Positions 53,296-64,000 of a stretch of 64,000 bases of DNA are shown in pieces; the first letter of the stretch is position 1; every line of letters begins with the position of its first letter. The notes under the pieces are model-generated. The model was given only the letters and a program-made list of their open reading frames with translations, was not told the DNA's origin and did not search any database. This stretch comes from Fistulifera solaris (Eukaryota > Bacillariophyta > Bacillariophyceae > Naviculales > Stauroneidaceae): positions 620,001 to 684,000 of the forward strand of contig AP026143.1 in assembly GCA_030295235.1 (NCBI GenBank), in the 5' to 3' direction. The translations under genes and the position numbers were made by a program.

Positions 53296-53713
53296 AATCT
53301 AAAAGCGGAGGTTTTTGAAGTTCATTGAGGAGCTAACGAAAAGAAAAGACATTAATATTAATAAGCGGAACGAAAAAAGATGGTCACGTTTTTTATATGT
53401 TTTGCGTCTCACGCGGTCATCGCGAAAGTAGAACGATCAGACATCCCGGGACTGAAACTTGATGGAGTCCTTCAAAAAGTAATCGACACTTTGCGATACA
53501 GTGAAAGACGGACCTCTATTTCATTGCATTTGACGCACTTCATCCTCCCTAGACTAACAAAGCTCAAAAAGCATGCATTGGCCAAAATAGTATTTCATAT
53601 TCAAAGGTCAAAGTATTCGCAATGCAGCGCTCTTCAACACTCTAGCACGTGAGTTACTTCCTCGTGACTGAAATTCAGTCGGATAAATTGTCACTTACAC
53701 TCTCTACCTATAG
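53296..53713. other. Intergenic next to the LTR element
   Basis: About 420 bases; a dispersed palindrome at 53663-53683 lies 30 bases before the 5' LTR. Short ORF 53380-53652 is not supported. Confidence 0.5.
53663..53683. repeat. Dispersed CGTGACTG/CAGTCGGA palindrome
   Basis: CGTGACTG, spacer AAATT, CAGTCGGA; the right arm is decayed. Confidence 0.5.
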
Positions 53714-54031
53714 TGTTGGAAGATACGATTCCGGATCGAGCTTTAACCGTAGTGAAGATACGAGTTTGAAAACTGACGTAGACAAAAAGGAACACATGGG
53801 CAGAAAAAGTAGTAAAACAGTAACTTGGGCCGACGTTGTTCGTGGTGGTTTCAAGAGCTCATTCTCTTGAAACAATCCAGTTAATAGACGGAAGTTTTAT
53901 TTACTCTCCTTTTATTATCAAGTTATTGTATCAAGTTCGGCCCTGCATACGTTAATTACCGGCGCAGTGATTGTTTTGATTCGCTGAATAAGGTTCGGCG
54001 AGTCGCCGAAGTGGAATTGCTTTTTCTAACA
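53714..54031 (+). repeat. 5' LTR of the copia element
   Basis: 318 bases, TGTTGG to AACA, repeated nearly unchanged at the 3' end. Confidence 0.9.
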
Positions 54032-57000
54032 TTGTTTCAAGAGAAAATATTATTTTTCTCTACTGTTTCGAAACGGCTTTCGACGTCTCCCTTGTTTCTC
54101 CGGCTAATGCAAGGCGACGACGAAGCGCATCGCTGCCATCATCAAAGAGCTACACAACCTGCGCCTTCGAGAGCGTACTCATTGCACAAGTCGAAGCCAT
54201 CAATAACGCTCGGCGCACGCAAGGAGTTGACGATTCCGGCGATTTCAAGGAGATCCTTGTTTTTGAGATCGGGGGACAGAATGCGCATCGCAAACCAGGT
54301 GAACCGCCCAGCCACTTGGAGGGGGACCCTGGAACGCGCAAACGATCGAACAGTATCGTTGCGGCGTCGTCACGCAAGTGACAAGAACCCGGGTGTATTT
54401 GCGCCAACGAGCTAAACCTCGAAGTGTGCCGCGCCCAACAACCTCTCGCATCGAGCAGCCGAGACCAACCACGACCATGAGTAGCGGCCGAAACCGACCG
54501 CTGAAACGGGTGCTGGACAACCGGCAATGCAGACGGCTGGACGAGGTGGTCGCAACCGCAACCGTGAAGCAAGCAGCGGTCCTCCGATGGAACGGTTTTG
54601 AAGCCGAAGACCCGTGTGCACGCGAAGGCGAGATCCCTGAGATGAACGGTTTTGTTTTTGAGTGTGCAGAAGAGCGACAGCATCGCGCTTCTTCGGCCGG
54701 GTGATGGAAGAACTCCAGCGAATGCGTACGGTCCGAAAGTACCGTATCCCGAGGACCTATCTTCCCTGTTTGGCGACACCATTGCGATGCCAGTCCTCAC
54801 GCCGCCGGAAGCACCAGCAGAGGGAGCACCGCGCGCCGTGCAAGACGACTACAACGATGATCGCAAGCTTTACCCGACAGCATCGCTGATCAGCTTCGTG
54901 GCACCAGCCTTCCCAACCTTTTCAACGACGCCCTACGTCAGTGCACGCCCATGATGAAGGGGGGCGTTTGAAGGCCCTGGACGGTTACAAGACGGCTTCA
55001 CAAACTACAGACTGCGTTTGGCTGTTCACCAGCATTAGAGCCATCATGCTGGAGTTCGACGCCACCAAGAAAGTACAGCTATCCCTCCTTGATGCACGCG
55101 CAAATTTCCTCAACTGCACCCAACAGCCAGGCGACTCTGTAGAGGACTACGTCGAGAACGTGCGTGGTTGGGCTGAGGCCATCGAGTGCTACGGCGGGCA
55201 CATTGCTGAGCACGTTTTCCCGCGACCGGGACGATCTCGATGCGGTCCCCCGACCTGGATGGGTACCACAAGGCTAAGGAAGAGACTCTGGCTTTGGCCA
55301 TCATTCGCAATGCCAATCCTGCCCGCTTTGGAAGCCTACGCAGCGAGCTCGCCAATTCTTTCTTACTCGGCCAGGACAAGTATCCGAAGGATTCCACGGC
55401 TGCGTACAATCTGCTCATTAACTACCGTCCTCCCGTTGCTCCCAGGAACCAGCAGCACGCCAGGAGCGGACAACAGCAACAAGGAGCGAGCAAAGGGAAC
55501 CAGGCGTCGACCTCCAACTCCGCCACGCCAACGGCCCCCACTGAGGTAAACGGGATCACTTTCGGCGCCAAGTCGGTACCGTGGTCCCTGGGACAAATGG
55601 GGAAGCTTTTCCCCACATCACGTGCAGCAAATGCAAGCAGCCCGGTCACTTCGCGAAACCGCTGCCCTAACGGGCGTCTCTGTAGTGTCGGGAACCACTT
55701 TGACGCAGCACGGTTTTGTCCTCGCACATGCAAACTCGAGTGACGGTATTGATCCCAACTGGATACTCCTCGACTCGCAATCGACTGTGTCTGTTTTCCG
55801 GAACGCCTCCATGCTTTCTAACATTCGACCTAGCGACCAGGTGCTCCGAGTGGTCACCAACGGTGGCAGCCAGGTTTCCCGCCTCATCGGCGATTTCCGA
55901 ATCTGGGCCCTGTTTGGTATAACCCCGAATCCATTGCCAACATCCTGTCCCTTGCTGAAGTTCGGCGCGTCTGCCGCGTGACCATGGACACGTCGGAATC
56001 TCCGGCGTTCATTGTGCACCGGCTCGGCTCCGAGATGCGTTCGAGGAAGCCGGACTCTGGTCTATACGTTTTTAGTTCTAACGATAGCACCGCCGTTAAG
56101 ATGTATACTTTGCTTCAAACCGTAGCCGGGCAAAAGAAACTCTTCAACAAGCGCCAAATTGGCGCTGACGAGGCTCGTCGCATTTATCGCATTGCCGGGA
56201 GCCCATCGGAAGAAGACTTGAGTGGTATTTGCGTGAAAACTTTATCCGCGAATTCCCCAATCACGGCAGATGACGCAAAACGCGCGACCGCAATTTATGG
56301 GCCTGATGTCGCAGCACTCAAGGGTAAGACACGTCGCTGACGCACCACGTGCCTTCTTTCAAAGCAATCCCGATACCTGCGCCGATCCTTCTGCATCACC
56401 GTGACGTCACCCTGTGTTCAGATTTTCTGTTTGTGCAGGGCATTCCGTTTTTTCACACCATCTCACGCAACATTGGTTTTCGCACATTGACAGCAGTTCC
56501 CGACCGTTCCAAAAGGACCATCTTACGTGAAACCCGACGTGCTATCAACATATACACCACCAGCGGTTTCATTGTGCACGGCATGCATTGTGACAACGAG
56601 TTCGGCTGCATCAAGGATGACGTCCTTCCGGTCAAACTTGACATCGTCCCAGCTGACAGCCATGTCGGCGAGGGTGGAGCGCTCCATCCGGACAATTCAG
56701 CGAACGCACCAGGGCTGCTGTTCATGGGATGCCCTACAAGCGCCTCCCCAAACTCATGGTTATAGAGTTGGTAAAAGAAGCCGTCCGTTGTCTCAACTTG
56801 TTTCCGCTGACGAGACGGCATCTCGACAACGATGAGCTAATCGATTGTGACTGGTGAAGGTTTCCCTGACTACAACAAGATGACTTTGGAATTTGGCAAA
56901 TATGTGCAGATTTACGAGCCCACGACACCCACCAATACACTTCATTCGCTGCACTTTAGGTGCCATTGCGTTGGGTCCCAGCGGCAACGCCAATGGTGAC

Positions 57001-59333
57001 TACGCTTTTATGTCCCTGGCCACCGGTGCTCGTGTTACCCGACATCAGTGACAACGCGTTGATCGTATCCCCGACACTGCCATCGACCGTGTCCACGCTC
57101 TTGCACTTGCCGAAGACCAGCCTCTTATACAGGATTCCGGTCTCGTTTTTGAGTGGGACCCCGACATGCCCATTGACGACGATGAATACGATAAAGATTA
57201 CTTTCCCCCTTCCACCGAAGCGTGCCGGCGATCATGACCTTGACTCCCGCTTCCTACCCGTCGGCGGCCGACGAACTACTTTCCCTCACGTCTCCTGTCA
57301 GTGCCCCATCCGACATCGTCATGGGCCAAGGAGAGCGAGCACGGAGCCGTCAGAAGCGCCAAGCACGGCGCCGTCAGAAGCGCCAACACCGACAATCAAG
57401 GAGCGGAAGCTCAAGGAGCGGGAAATGGAGATGATGATGACGACGAGAGGCGGACGAGGATTTTTACCCCGACAGGCGTTGAAGGTGACGTCGGCGATCC
57501 ATCGGTTGAAGACCAAGGAGCCAGACTTTATCGCAAACGAAACTAGCAACGAACCGGTTGACAACGGGGACAGCACAACGCACGACCCACCAACTCGCAA
57601 TGTCTTCTGCATGCTCCAGGAAGCTACGAAATCGGTAGAGGAGCACATTATCACGGATTCAGTGCGCCGCGTCATAGTCGCCATCATTCTGACACAAATG
57701 TCCGAGCAGGCAGGTTTGAAGAAACACGGCAAACGTCGCGGAACATGCGCTAATGCAAGAATTCCAGCAATTGGACGACCTTACGGTGTTCATTCCCGAT
57801 ATGCAAGATTAAGCCCGAGGAGAAGAGTGCCGCAGCTCTAAATTTATTGAAAGAGAAAACGCTGACGGGAGCTTAAAGGGCAGAACAGTTGCGGATGGTA
57901 GTAAACAGCGGAGCCTATACGACAAATCCGAAACCGCGTCGCCGACAGTATCCGCAGATGCTCTGATATGCAGTGTAATGATTGACGCCCGTGGAGGGAC
58001 GAGATTCGGGCATTTGCGATGTGGCTGGGGCCTACCTAAAGGCTTTTATGGAGGATTTTGTGATACTTAAGTTCAGCGGGAAAGCTGTCGAGATCCTTTG
58101 CCGAATGAGTAGCAAGTACCTGCCTTACGTGTGCGAGGAAAATGGAAAGAAGGTGATCTACGTCCAGCTTAAAAAGGCCCTATACGGATGCGTGAAGAGT
58201 GCCCTTTTGTGGTACAAGATGTTTTCGGAGACTTTGCAGAACATGGGGTTTGAGCTTAACCCGTACGACCAATGCGTGGCAAACTGTGACTTCAATGGGT
58301 CCCAGTGCACTATAGTATGGTACGTTGATGACATGAAGGTATCACACAAGGACCCCCGAGGTCGTGTCAGCTGTAATTTTGAATATCGAGTCCAATTTCG
58401 GAAAGATGACCGTTAAGCGAGGGAAGGAGCACGAGTTCCTCGGAATGAAAATCGTTTACAACAAGAACAACACCGCGACAATCACCATGCGTTCTTACCT
58501 TGAAGAGGCAATTGCGAATCTGGTCTTAACATCACTAACACAGCCGCCACCCCAGCTCGAAGGTACCTATTCGACGTGAATGAAAAATTGCCACGGCTTG
58601 ATAAAAAGAGAAATGACATTTTCCACAGTGTTTCGGCGAAGCTTTTGTGCGTTGCAACCAGAGCCAGGATGGATATCCTCTTACCGGTTTGTTTCCTGTG
58701 CACGCTGCGGTGTCCAAAGCGACCGAGGGAGGACGAGTTGAAGTTGAAGAGGGTTTTGGAATACGTGAAATGGTACGCTAGACCTGAGCTACACCATCGG
58801 GGCCGATGACTTAGGAAAGATGCAAACATGGGTCGATGCGTCGTATGCTGTGCATCCTGATATGCGAAGTCACACGGGTGGAATCATTTCTTTTGGAAGA
58901 GGAGGTTTGGTTTGCAAGTCTTCCAAACAGAAGTTGAACACGAAAAGCTCCACAGAGGCTGAATTGGTTGGTGCTAGCGATTACTTGCCGAACACACTGT
59001 GGTTGAAGATGTTCCTTGAGGCACAAGGACATAGGATTGTGGAGAATGTTTTGCAGCAGGACAACGAGAGTGCTATAAAATTGGAGAAAAATGGACGCAC
59101 CTCAGCGGGACCGAAGTCGCGACATATCAACATTCGATACTTCTTTATCAAGGACAGGATTAAGGCAGAAGGCATCAAGATCCGGCACTGCCCTACTCTC
59201 AAAATGATAGCTGATTTCTTCACGAAACCGCTACAGGGAAAACTTTTCTTGAAGCTAAGGTCAGTAATCATGGGGTATGATCACATTAGTTCCCTGGATG
59301 ACGATGATGAGGAATCGATCCAGATCGAGAGCG

Positions 59334-59649
59334 TGTTGGAAGATACGATTCCGGATCGAGCTTTAACCGTAGTGAAGATACGAGTTTGAAAACTGACGTA
59401 GACAAAAAGGAACACATGGGCAGAAAAAGTAGTAAAAACGGTAACTTGGGCCGACGTTGTTCGTGGTGGTTTCAAGAGCTCATTCTCTTGAAACAATCCA
59501 GTTAATAGACGGAAGTTTTATTTACTCTCCTTTTATTATCAAGTTATTGTATCAAGTTCGGCCCTGCATACGTTAATTACCGCGCAGTGATTGTTTTGAT
59601 TCGCGAATAAGGTTCGCGAGTCGCCGAAGTGGAATTGCTTTTTCTAACA
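59334..59649 (+). repeat. 3' LTR of the copia element
   Basis: 316 bases, almost identical to the 5' LTR. Confidence 0.9.
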
Positions 59650-60024
59650 GAACTTTCTGAGTGTGCATAGTGGTGTTAGTTGAACATCCGCTAGATGTCG
59701 GAGCGCAACAGAACGCCCTAATCCGATTTTGTCCGCGAAAAACACAACAGAAAAGCGAACACTGTTCCGAAAGACGAACTGGAATGAGAACACTTATTCG
59801 TCGCCATTTCTTTCTTTGCCAATAACAAAAAGTAAGAACGGGTCGTTGCTCTTTGGCTTCAAGAAAGACATAAAAATCATGAATCATCCTGTCAATGCAG
59901 CAAAGTTCACAATCTACGGAGTATAAATTCGTCATACAACAAAGCTCAAAGAGTCACATAAAGCTATTAATCAGCAGCCGATCAGACAACCTAAAACATC
60001 AGCAGTCCTCAACTTTCCTACAAC
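59650..60024. other. Intergenic, nothing specific seen
   Basis: About 375 bases between the LTR and the monooxygenase. Confidence 0.5.
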
Positions 60025-61471
60025 ATGGCGTATTCCACCAACATCGAACCAACACATCCACCGACAACATCGTCTTCCACAAGTCGCCCTTCTACAGAAG
60101 ACGATGTACCCGTCATAATTGTCGGTGCGGGAATTGTTGGGTTGGTTCTTGCACTAGCATTGCATCAACACTTGGGGATTACACCCGTCCTTTACGAACA
60201 GTGTTCCCAATTTCAACCCGTCGGGGCCGGGATGAGTGTCTATCCCAACGGATTGCGTGTGCTGCGGGATCTGGGTCTGTTACCAACAGTCCAAAACGCG
60301 GGTTTTCCCTATCAAACACGACAATGGGAACGACACGATGGATCGGTCATTATGACGGCACAAGAAGACGTTCTGGGTCGGAATGAAAATGATACCACCC
60401 CATTGCGAACGGTGGGAATCAAACGTTGGAAATTACAAATCATTCTGTTGAGTGCGGTGCAATCCAAAGGGATTCCCATTCATTTTGGGAAGGCCATTCA
60501 GGAAGTCCGAGAAACCAAAAGTAGCAGTGGAACCGTCACTGTGCGATTGAGTGATGGCACACACCGTACCGCTGCGCTCGTCTTGGCGGCCGATGGTACC
60601 AAGTCGGTCGTTCGAAAATACGTTACCGAAATGGAATTGCACAACCATCCACTGAAACACGCTGGGACGACCACATTGATGGGATTGGCCTCCATTCCGC
60701 GAAATGACGATCGCATTTCCATTGTCACCAGCTTGACCAGTCAATGTCATGCCGTTTTTCTTTCCCGTCTCTCCCACCGAACAATGCTTTCAATTCCATT
60801 TTCCAATGAAAGACACCAGCGACGGCGATGATAGCTGGAGTACCATGACGAAAACTATCGAACACGAGCACTGTCAGGAACTAGCACAGCGTTTAACGCA
60901 AGATGGATGGGATGAACAGTATATACGACCATTACGTTCCGTCTCGCAGGCGATTCAAATCCATTCGTGTTTATTGGACCAAAAGCTGGAAACATGGGTG
61001 AGAGGGAATGTGGTATTGCTGGGAGATGCGGCACATCCGCCGGTGCCTTTTATTGGACAAGGGGCGCAGCAAGGGTTGGAAGACGCGGGGACACTGGCGT
61101 TGTTGCTGCGAGCCTTGTGTTGCAGCACCCGGGGCAAATTGGACGTCCAAAATTTGAGTCAGGCGCTCAAACTGTACGAGCAAATACGAATTCCTCGGGC
61201 CAATGAGCTGCTGGATCTATCGCAGTTGACGGGTGATCAGCGAAGAAAGAGATCGCAGAGCGCGAGATATGCAGAAGTACGAGAAGAAATCATTCAACGA
61301 CAGGTGTTTTTTCATGAAACGAGCCCCAACATGCTGCCGGGCGCGACACATGATTACAGGAAAGCGGTTGAAAAGGTTTTGAAAGCATTGCCGCAGCGTA
61401 TGCCTATTTTGATTGAAGACGATGAAGACGAAGAGGAAGCTAGCTCAAAGAATGGGAATTGCACATGCTGA
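60025..61471 (+). CDS. FAD-dependent monooxygenase (group A)
   Basis: Flavoprotein aromatic-hydroxylase type (as in salicylate hydroxylase, UbiH and zeaxanthin epoxidase). The FAD-binding GAGIVG sits at residues 34-39 in PVIIVGAGIVGLVLALAL, followed by PVGAGMSVYPNGLRVLRDLG. The second signature is ALVLAADGTKSVVRK and the third GNVVLLGDAAHPPVPFIGQG, so the catalytic domain is complete. No plastid signal is seen; the N-terminus is Thr/Ser-rich. One 1-base excess in the T5 run at about 60753-60757 shifts the frame between TSQCHAV and FFPVSPTEQCFQFHF; no GT-AG intron fits. The C-terminus is acidic and ends in Cys (NGNCTC). The substrate is unknown. Confidence 0.85.
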
Positions 61472-61616
61472 CAATTTTTCGAGGCAGGAACGTTCATTAG
61501 TTCCTGTCCAACCATGGAAGTATTGTTTGTTGTTCTAGTTTATTAAGTGATTCTATCACTAGGCTATACGTCATTTGCCCAATAGATTTTATTGCATTCT
61601 TCAATCGTTCATAGAG
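61472..61616. other. Convergent spacer
   Basis: 145 bases shared by the 3' ends of two convergent genes. Confidence 0.4.
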
Positions 61617-63899
61617 TTACGACCGACCTCTTTCTCGGAGCACCATATGGCACGAGCCGTCAGGCTGTGAGGCTAAACCATGCAGCTCCTGAATAATAAG
61701 AGACTCTTCGCCATTTCGAAAGTATTCAATGTCCCTGATTGAGTCGTCACCTGGTGGAAATACGACAAGCGCGTTCCGCCCTTCCTGGGTTGGCATTGAT
61801 ATCACGAATGAGCCGAGGGCCAAAGATATTTTGTTTGGTTTTTTCAATAAGCAACTGGTCCGATGGCGCTGGGGCATTAGTCTAGTTGCACACCGCGCTC
61901 GTAACATATGTGCGTCGTCTAATCCGATAGGCTGTATTTGACCGCTCAGTCGCTGTTTGAACAATCCTTGGGCTTTCGGTGGAACGCATTCGGCAAGAAA
62001 CCTTTTATGAACTGCAGGGACGGTGGAAGCAAATCGAACAAAGGATGTCATCGTATACGCGGAAACGAGCCAATTCGTCTCTGCGAGTAAGGAGTAAAAG
62101 GTCTTCGCAAGCTTTTGTAATTGCGTTGAAGGCGTATCCTCCGTTATAGCCTGTCCAAGAACGCCCAGCACTCGAATTCGCTCAAGCTCCAAGGGGGATA
62201 TTTTACCTGTTACCAAACTCTCGCACAGTTCTATGACTCGACACAGTCGCACCACATCGGCCGTGGTTGGACGATTTTCTTTTTCTATGCTTTCACGAAT
62301 TCGCCTCAGGATCAGGACACCCAAATCTGCGCACCGGCGTCCCCTGTGTTCTATTTGACTTCCACGTTGAAGAAAAAGATCGATAAGAGAATGGAGACCG
62401 TTTGTCATCATTGAAGCTCTGATGACCGACTGATGAAACTGATTGGATTCCGCAGGTAACTGGGCATTATTGTCAGGAAGTGTGACAACGAGCCTTGTCA
62501 AAGCTGCGACATCCCCAAATAGTAAAGTTTGATGCGTGTGGTGCTTTGACAGCTTTCTTTTTCGGTGCGTGGACTTGAGTATGGAATTGCGTGCAACCAC
62601 GAGCAAAGACTTGACCTTGTCTCGTATTTGCGATTGAAGTAGACGGCTCAGACAGTTGGATATCCCAGACCTAAGCTCCGTAGATGTTCTTCCGTCCGTC
62701 GAGAGCTTCACAAGGAGGGAAAGAAAGGAGCTACTTTGATCATAGTAGCAGTGTTCGATTGTAAACAATTGAATAATAGTAATCAAGAGTTCTCCTGTGA
62801 ATGGATGCACGTCATTCAAAGACAGCCATCTTATGAGCAAATAGTGGAATGCAGTTCTTTCCATCTGCAAACATAAGTCGCAGACTATCAACCCGTCGAC
62901 GATGGTGGTGATCGATTGTAACAAATGATTTTGAAAGTCGAATGATGCTGCACTCCACTCTCTGGGTAGAAGATCAAACATCAATTCCTCTATGAGCTTC
63001 AAAAAGTGTTCGATGTCTTGCTGGGATCGCTGCGCGTCGTTAGCAATGACTCGTTCCAGGACTTCGAGTATTGTCAGGGATCGCCCTTGAACGAAAGCAA
63101 GATCTAACGATTTGTGAATCTCCAGCGTTGACGTTACCATCAAAAGCTGGAGTACGGAAGCCAAACCGTCCTGCTGCCGCTTTGCCAGCCACGTGGATAC
63201 ACACTTTTCGGTCTTTGTGGTCACTTGGTCCACGCCCTGCTGCAAGGCTTTGTCTCCGATTTGAATCACCGCCATTTTCAATCCTCGTAAAAAATAAATA
63301 GTCTTGAGGAAACGCTCCGATAGCGATTCGTGCAAGTCACCTCCGAGAGTGAGAAGAACACCGAGACGCCCGACCAGAAACGTCAACACTTTAATGAAGA
63401 AGATCTGTTTTGTCACATCGGGTGCTGTTGGTAGCGACATGAATCCATCATTCATGAGATCCAACAAATACTTTGTTGCCATTTGTGACATTTCTGGAGG
63501 TAACGATCCCAGCACCTTCGCCAAATCGCAGATACCTTTCCACACGGGCGATAATAGGAAGGGCTTCCGTGTCACGTAATGGTTCAGGCGCAATAGTGAC
63601 CCGACGGCAAAGAGTGCAAGTTGTTGTTTCTGGTGAATCGCAGTTTCCGCTAAATCGCCATTATACGCAAAATTCACGTCAGAGCAGGCAGTCGCGGGGG
63701 TATTCGCAAGGATGGTTTGCAGAAGCTGGACGATTCGTTGGTTGTTGTCATTTTTCTCGAGCAAATATTGCAGGAAGCGAAAGACTGTAGCGAATCGCGT
63801 CAACATTTCGAGAGTTCCTCCCGACTGACTCAAACTAGGAAGAATATATTCAGTGACTTGTTGATAGGAAACCTCTACTTCTTCATCGGCAAGCATCAT
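61617..63899 (-). CDS. Helical-repeat protein, possibly FIRRM/FLIP-like
   Basis: 760 residues, one open frame. An in-frame TAA (63953-63951) lies upstream of the first ATG, so either the start is right or an upstream exon exists outside what can be seen. The protein is almost all alpha-helical (FATVFRFLQYLLEKND, LALFAVGSLLRLNHYV, IFFIKVLTFLVGRLGVLLTL) with a basic patch (KSTHRKRKLSKHHTH) near 455-470. A C-terminal stretch, YSLLAETNWLVSAYTMTSFV with RFASTVPAVHKRF, is reminiscent of the end of the FIGNL1-interacting recombination regulator FIRRM/FLIP (C1orf112), but that is by-eye resemblance only. It could be another ARM/HEAT-type scaffold. No break. Confidence 0.6.
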   Translation of the reverse strand: MMLADEEVEVSYQQVTEYILPSLSQSGGTLEMLTRFATVFRFLQYLLEKNDNNQRIVQLLQTILANTPATACSDVNFAYNGDLAETAIHQKQQLALFAVGSLLRLNHYVTRKPFLLSPVWKGICDLAKVLGSLPPEMSQMATKYLLDLMNDGFMSLPTAPDVTKQIFFIKVLTFLVGRLGVLLTLGGDLHESLSERFLKTIYFLRGLKMAVIQIGDKALQQGVDQVTTKTEKCVSTWLAKRQQDGLASVLQLLMVTSTLEIHKSLDLAFVQGRSLTILEVLERVIANDAQRSQQDIEHFLKLIEELMFDLLPREWSAASFDFQNHLLQSITTIVDGLIVCDLCLQMERTAFHYLLIRWLSLNDVHPFTGELLITIIQLFTIEHCYYDQSSSFLSLLVKLSTDGRTSTELRSGISNCLSRLLQSQIRDKVKSLLVVARNSILKSTHRKRKLSKHHTHQTLLFGDVAALTRLVVTLPDNNAQLPAESNQFHQSVIRASMMTNGLHSLIDLFLQRGSQIEHRGRRCADLGVLILRRIRESIEKENRPTTADVVRLCRVIELCESLVTGKISPLELERIRVLGVLGQAITEDTPSTQLQKLAKTFYSLLAETNWLVSAYTMTSFVRFASTVPAVHKRFLAECVPPKAQGLFKQRLSGQIQPIGLDDAHMLRARCATRLMPQRHRTSCLLKKPNKISLALGSFVISMPTQEGRNALVVFPPGDDSIRDIEYFRNGEESLIIQELHGLASQPDGSCHMVLRERGRS

Positions 63900-64000
63900 C
63901 GCCTTTCGAACTTCCGGACAAGGAACGGCTTTTCGAACGTAAGCATTCCTTTACGGAACGCTTATCGCTCCAGTCTCGACTTAAAGTTTTTATCAACGTC
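63900..64000. other. Window end
   Basis: Upstream of the helical-repeat gene; no feature can be called. Confidence 0.3.

Larger units (their letters stand above)
53714..59649 (+). mobile_element. Ty1/copia LTR retrotransposon, broken
   Basis: A fossil of the Ty1/copia superfamily of the kind abundant in diatoms. It has LTRs at 53714-54031 and 59334-59649, both starting TGTTGG and ending AACA. Between them, in copia order, are a gag region with a CCHC zinc knuckle (to about 55,700), an aspartic protease region near 55,760, integrase-region pieces (about 56,000-57,800), reverse transcriptase (about 57,980-58,800, with YVDD) and RNase H (about 58,820-59,280). The coding region is broken in roughly ten or more places. 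The two LTRs are nearly identical, so the insertion is young. No clear target-site duplication is visible (TATAG before, GAACT after). Confidence 0.93.

Noticed and set aside
53380-53652. 90-codon ORF before the copia element
   Set aside because: No recognisable domain, and it lies close to repeat material.

Overview
The window reads as nuclear DNA of a diatom, most likely a pennate. Four proteins (a Deg1-type protease, an aromatic amino-acid permease, a DnaJ and a HAD phosphatase) begin with a signal peptide followed by an aromatic residue at the predicted cleavage site, the diatom 'ASAFAP'-like plastid entry signal. Introns are few, short (about 70-130 nt) and GT-AG. A Ty1/copia element of the kind common in diatoms is present. 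No tRNA, rRNA or CRISPR was found. The species cannot be named from the sequence alone.

Layout. 1-33.2 kb: a cluster of eight copies or fragments of one LRR-like gene family (copies A-H), interleaved with ordinary genes: a UBA-like protein, a ZIP zinc transporter, two tandem MYND-finger genes, the splicing factor SLU7, a thylakoid Deg1 protease, a glycine-zipper protein and the ribosome-biogenesis factor IMP4. Between the copies lie three tandem arrays built on about 197, 150-207 and 234 bp units, plus a 34-bp minisatellite just upstream of the next gene. 33.6-53.3 kb: mostly housekeeping genes: GCN5 acetyltransferase, plastid permease, a large duplicated-module membrane protein, a SUN-domain nuclear-envelope protein, a CBS-PP2C fusion, plastid DnaJ, plastid HAD phosphatase, a GtrA-like membrane protein and a Golgi-type glycosyltransferase. 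53.7-59.6 kb: one recent but broken Ty1/copia fossil with near-identical LTRs. 59.7-64 kb: a flavin monooxygenase and a helical-repeat protein that may be the FIGNL1-partner FIRRM/FLIP.

Two patterns matter for reading the annotation. First, none of the LRR-like copies has an uninterrupted family-length frame. Second, many otherwise well-conserved host genes (SLU7, GCN5, SUN, DnaJ, HAD, monooxygenase, MYND-2, glycosyltransferase) are interrupted only by 1-nt length changes, nearly all in homopolymers. This looks more like base-calling error, or one decaying homeologue, than independent gene death, so pseudogene calls here are provisional.

The most interesting biology is a SLU7 whose CCHC zinc knuckle appears to be replaced by a Tudor-like barrel, a pair of CBS domains fused to a PTC7-like phosphatase, a Deg1 protease with a Cys-x3-Cys insert, and several families of short palindromic or conserved repeats that recur across the window without any coding explanation.
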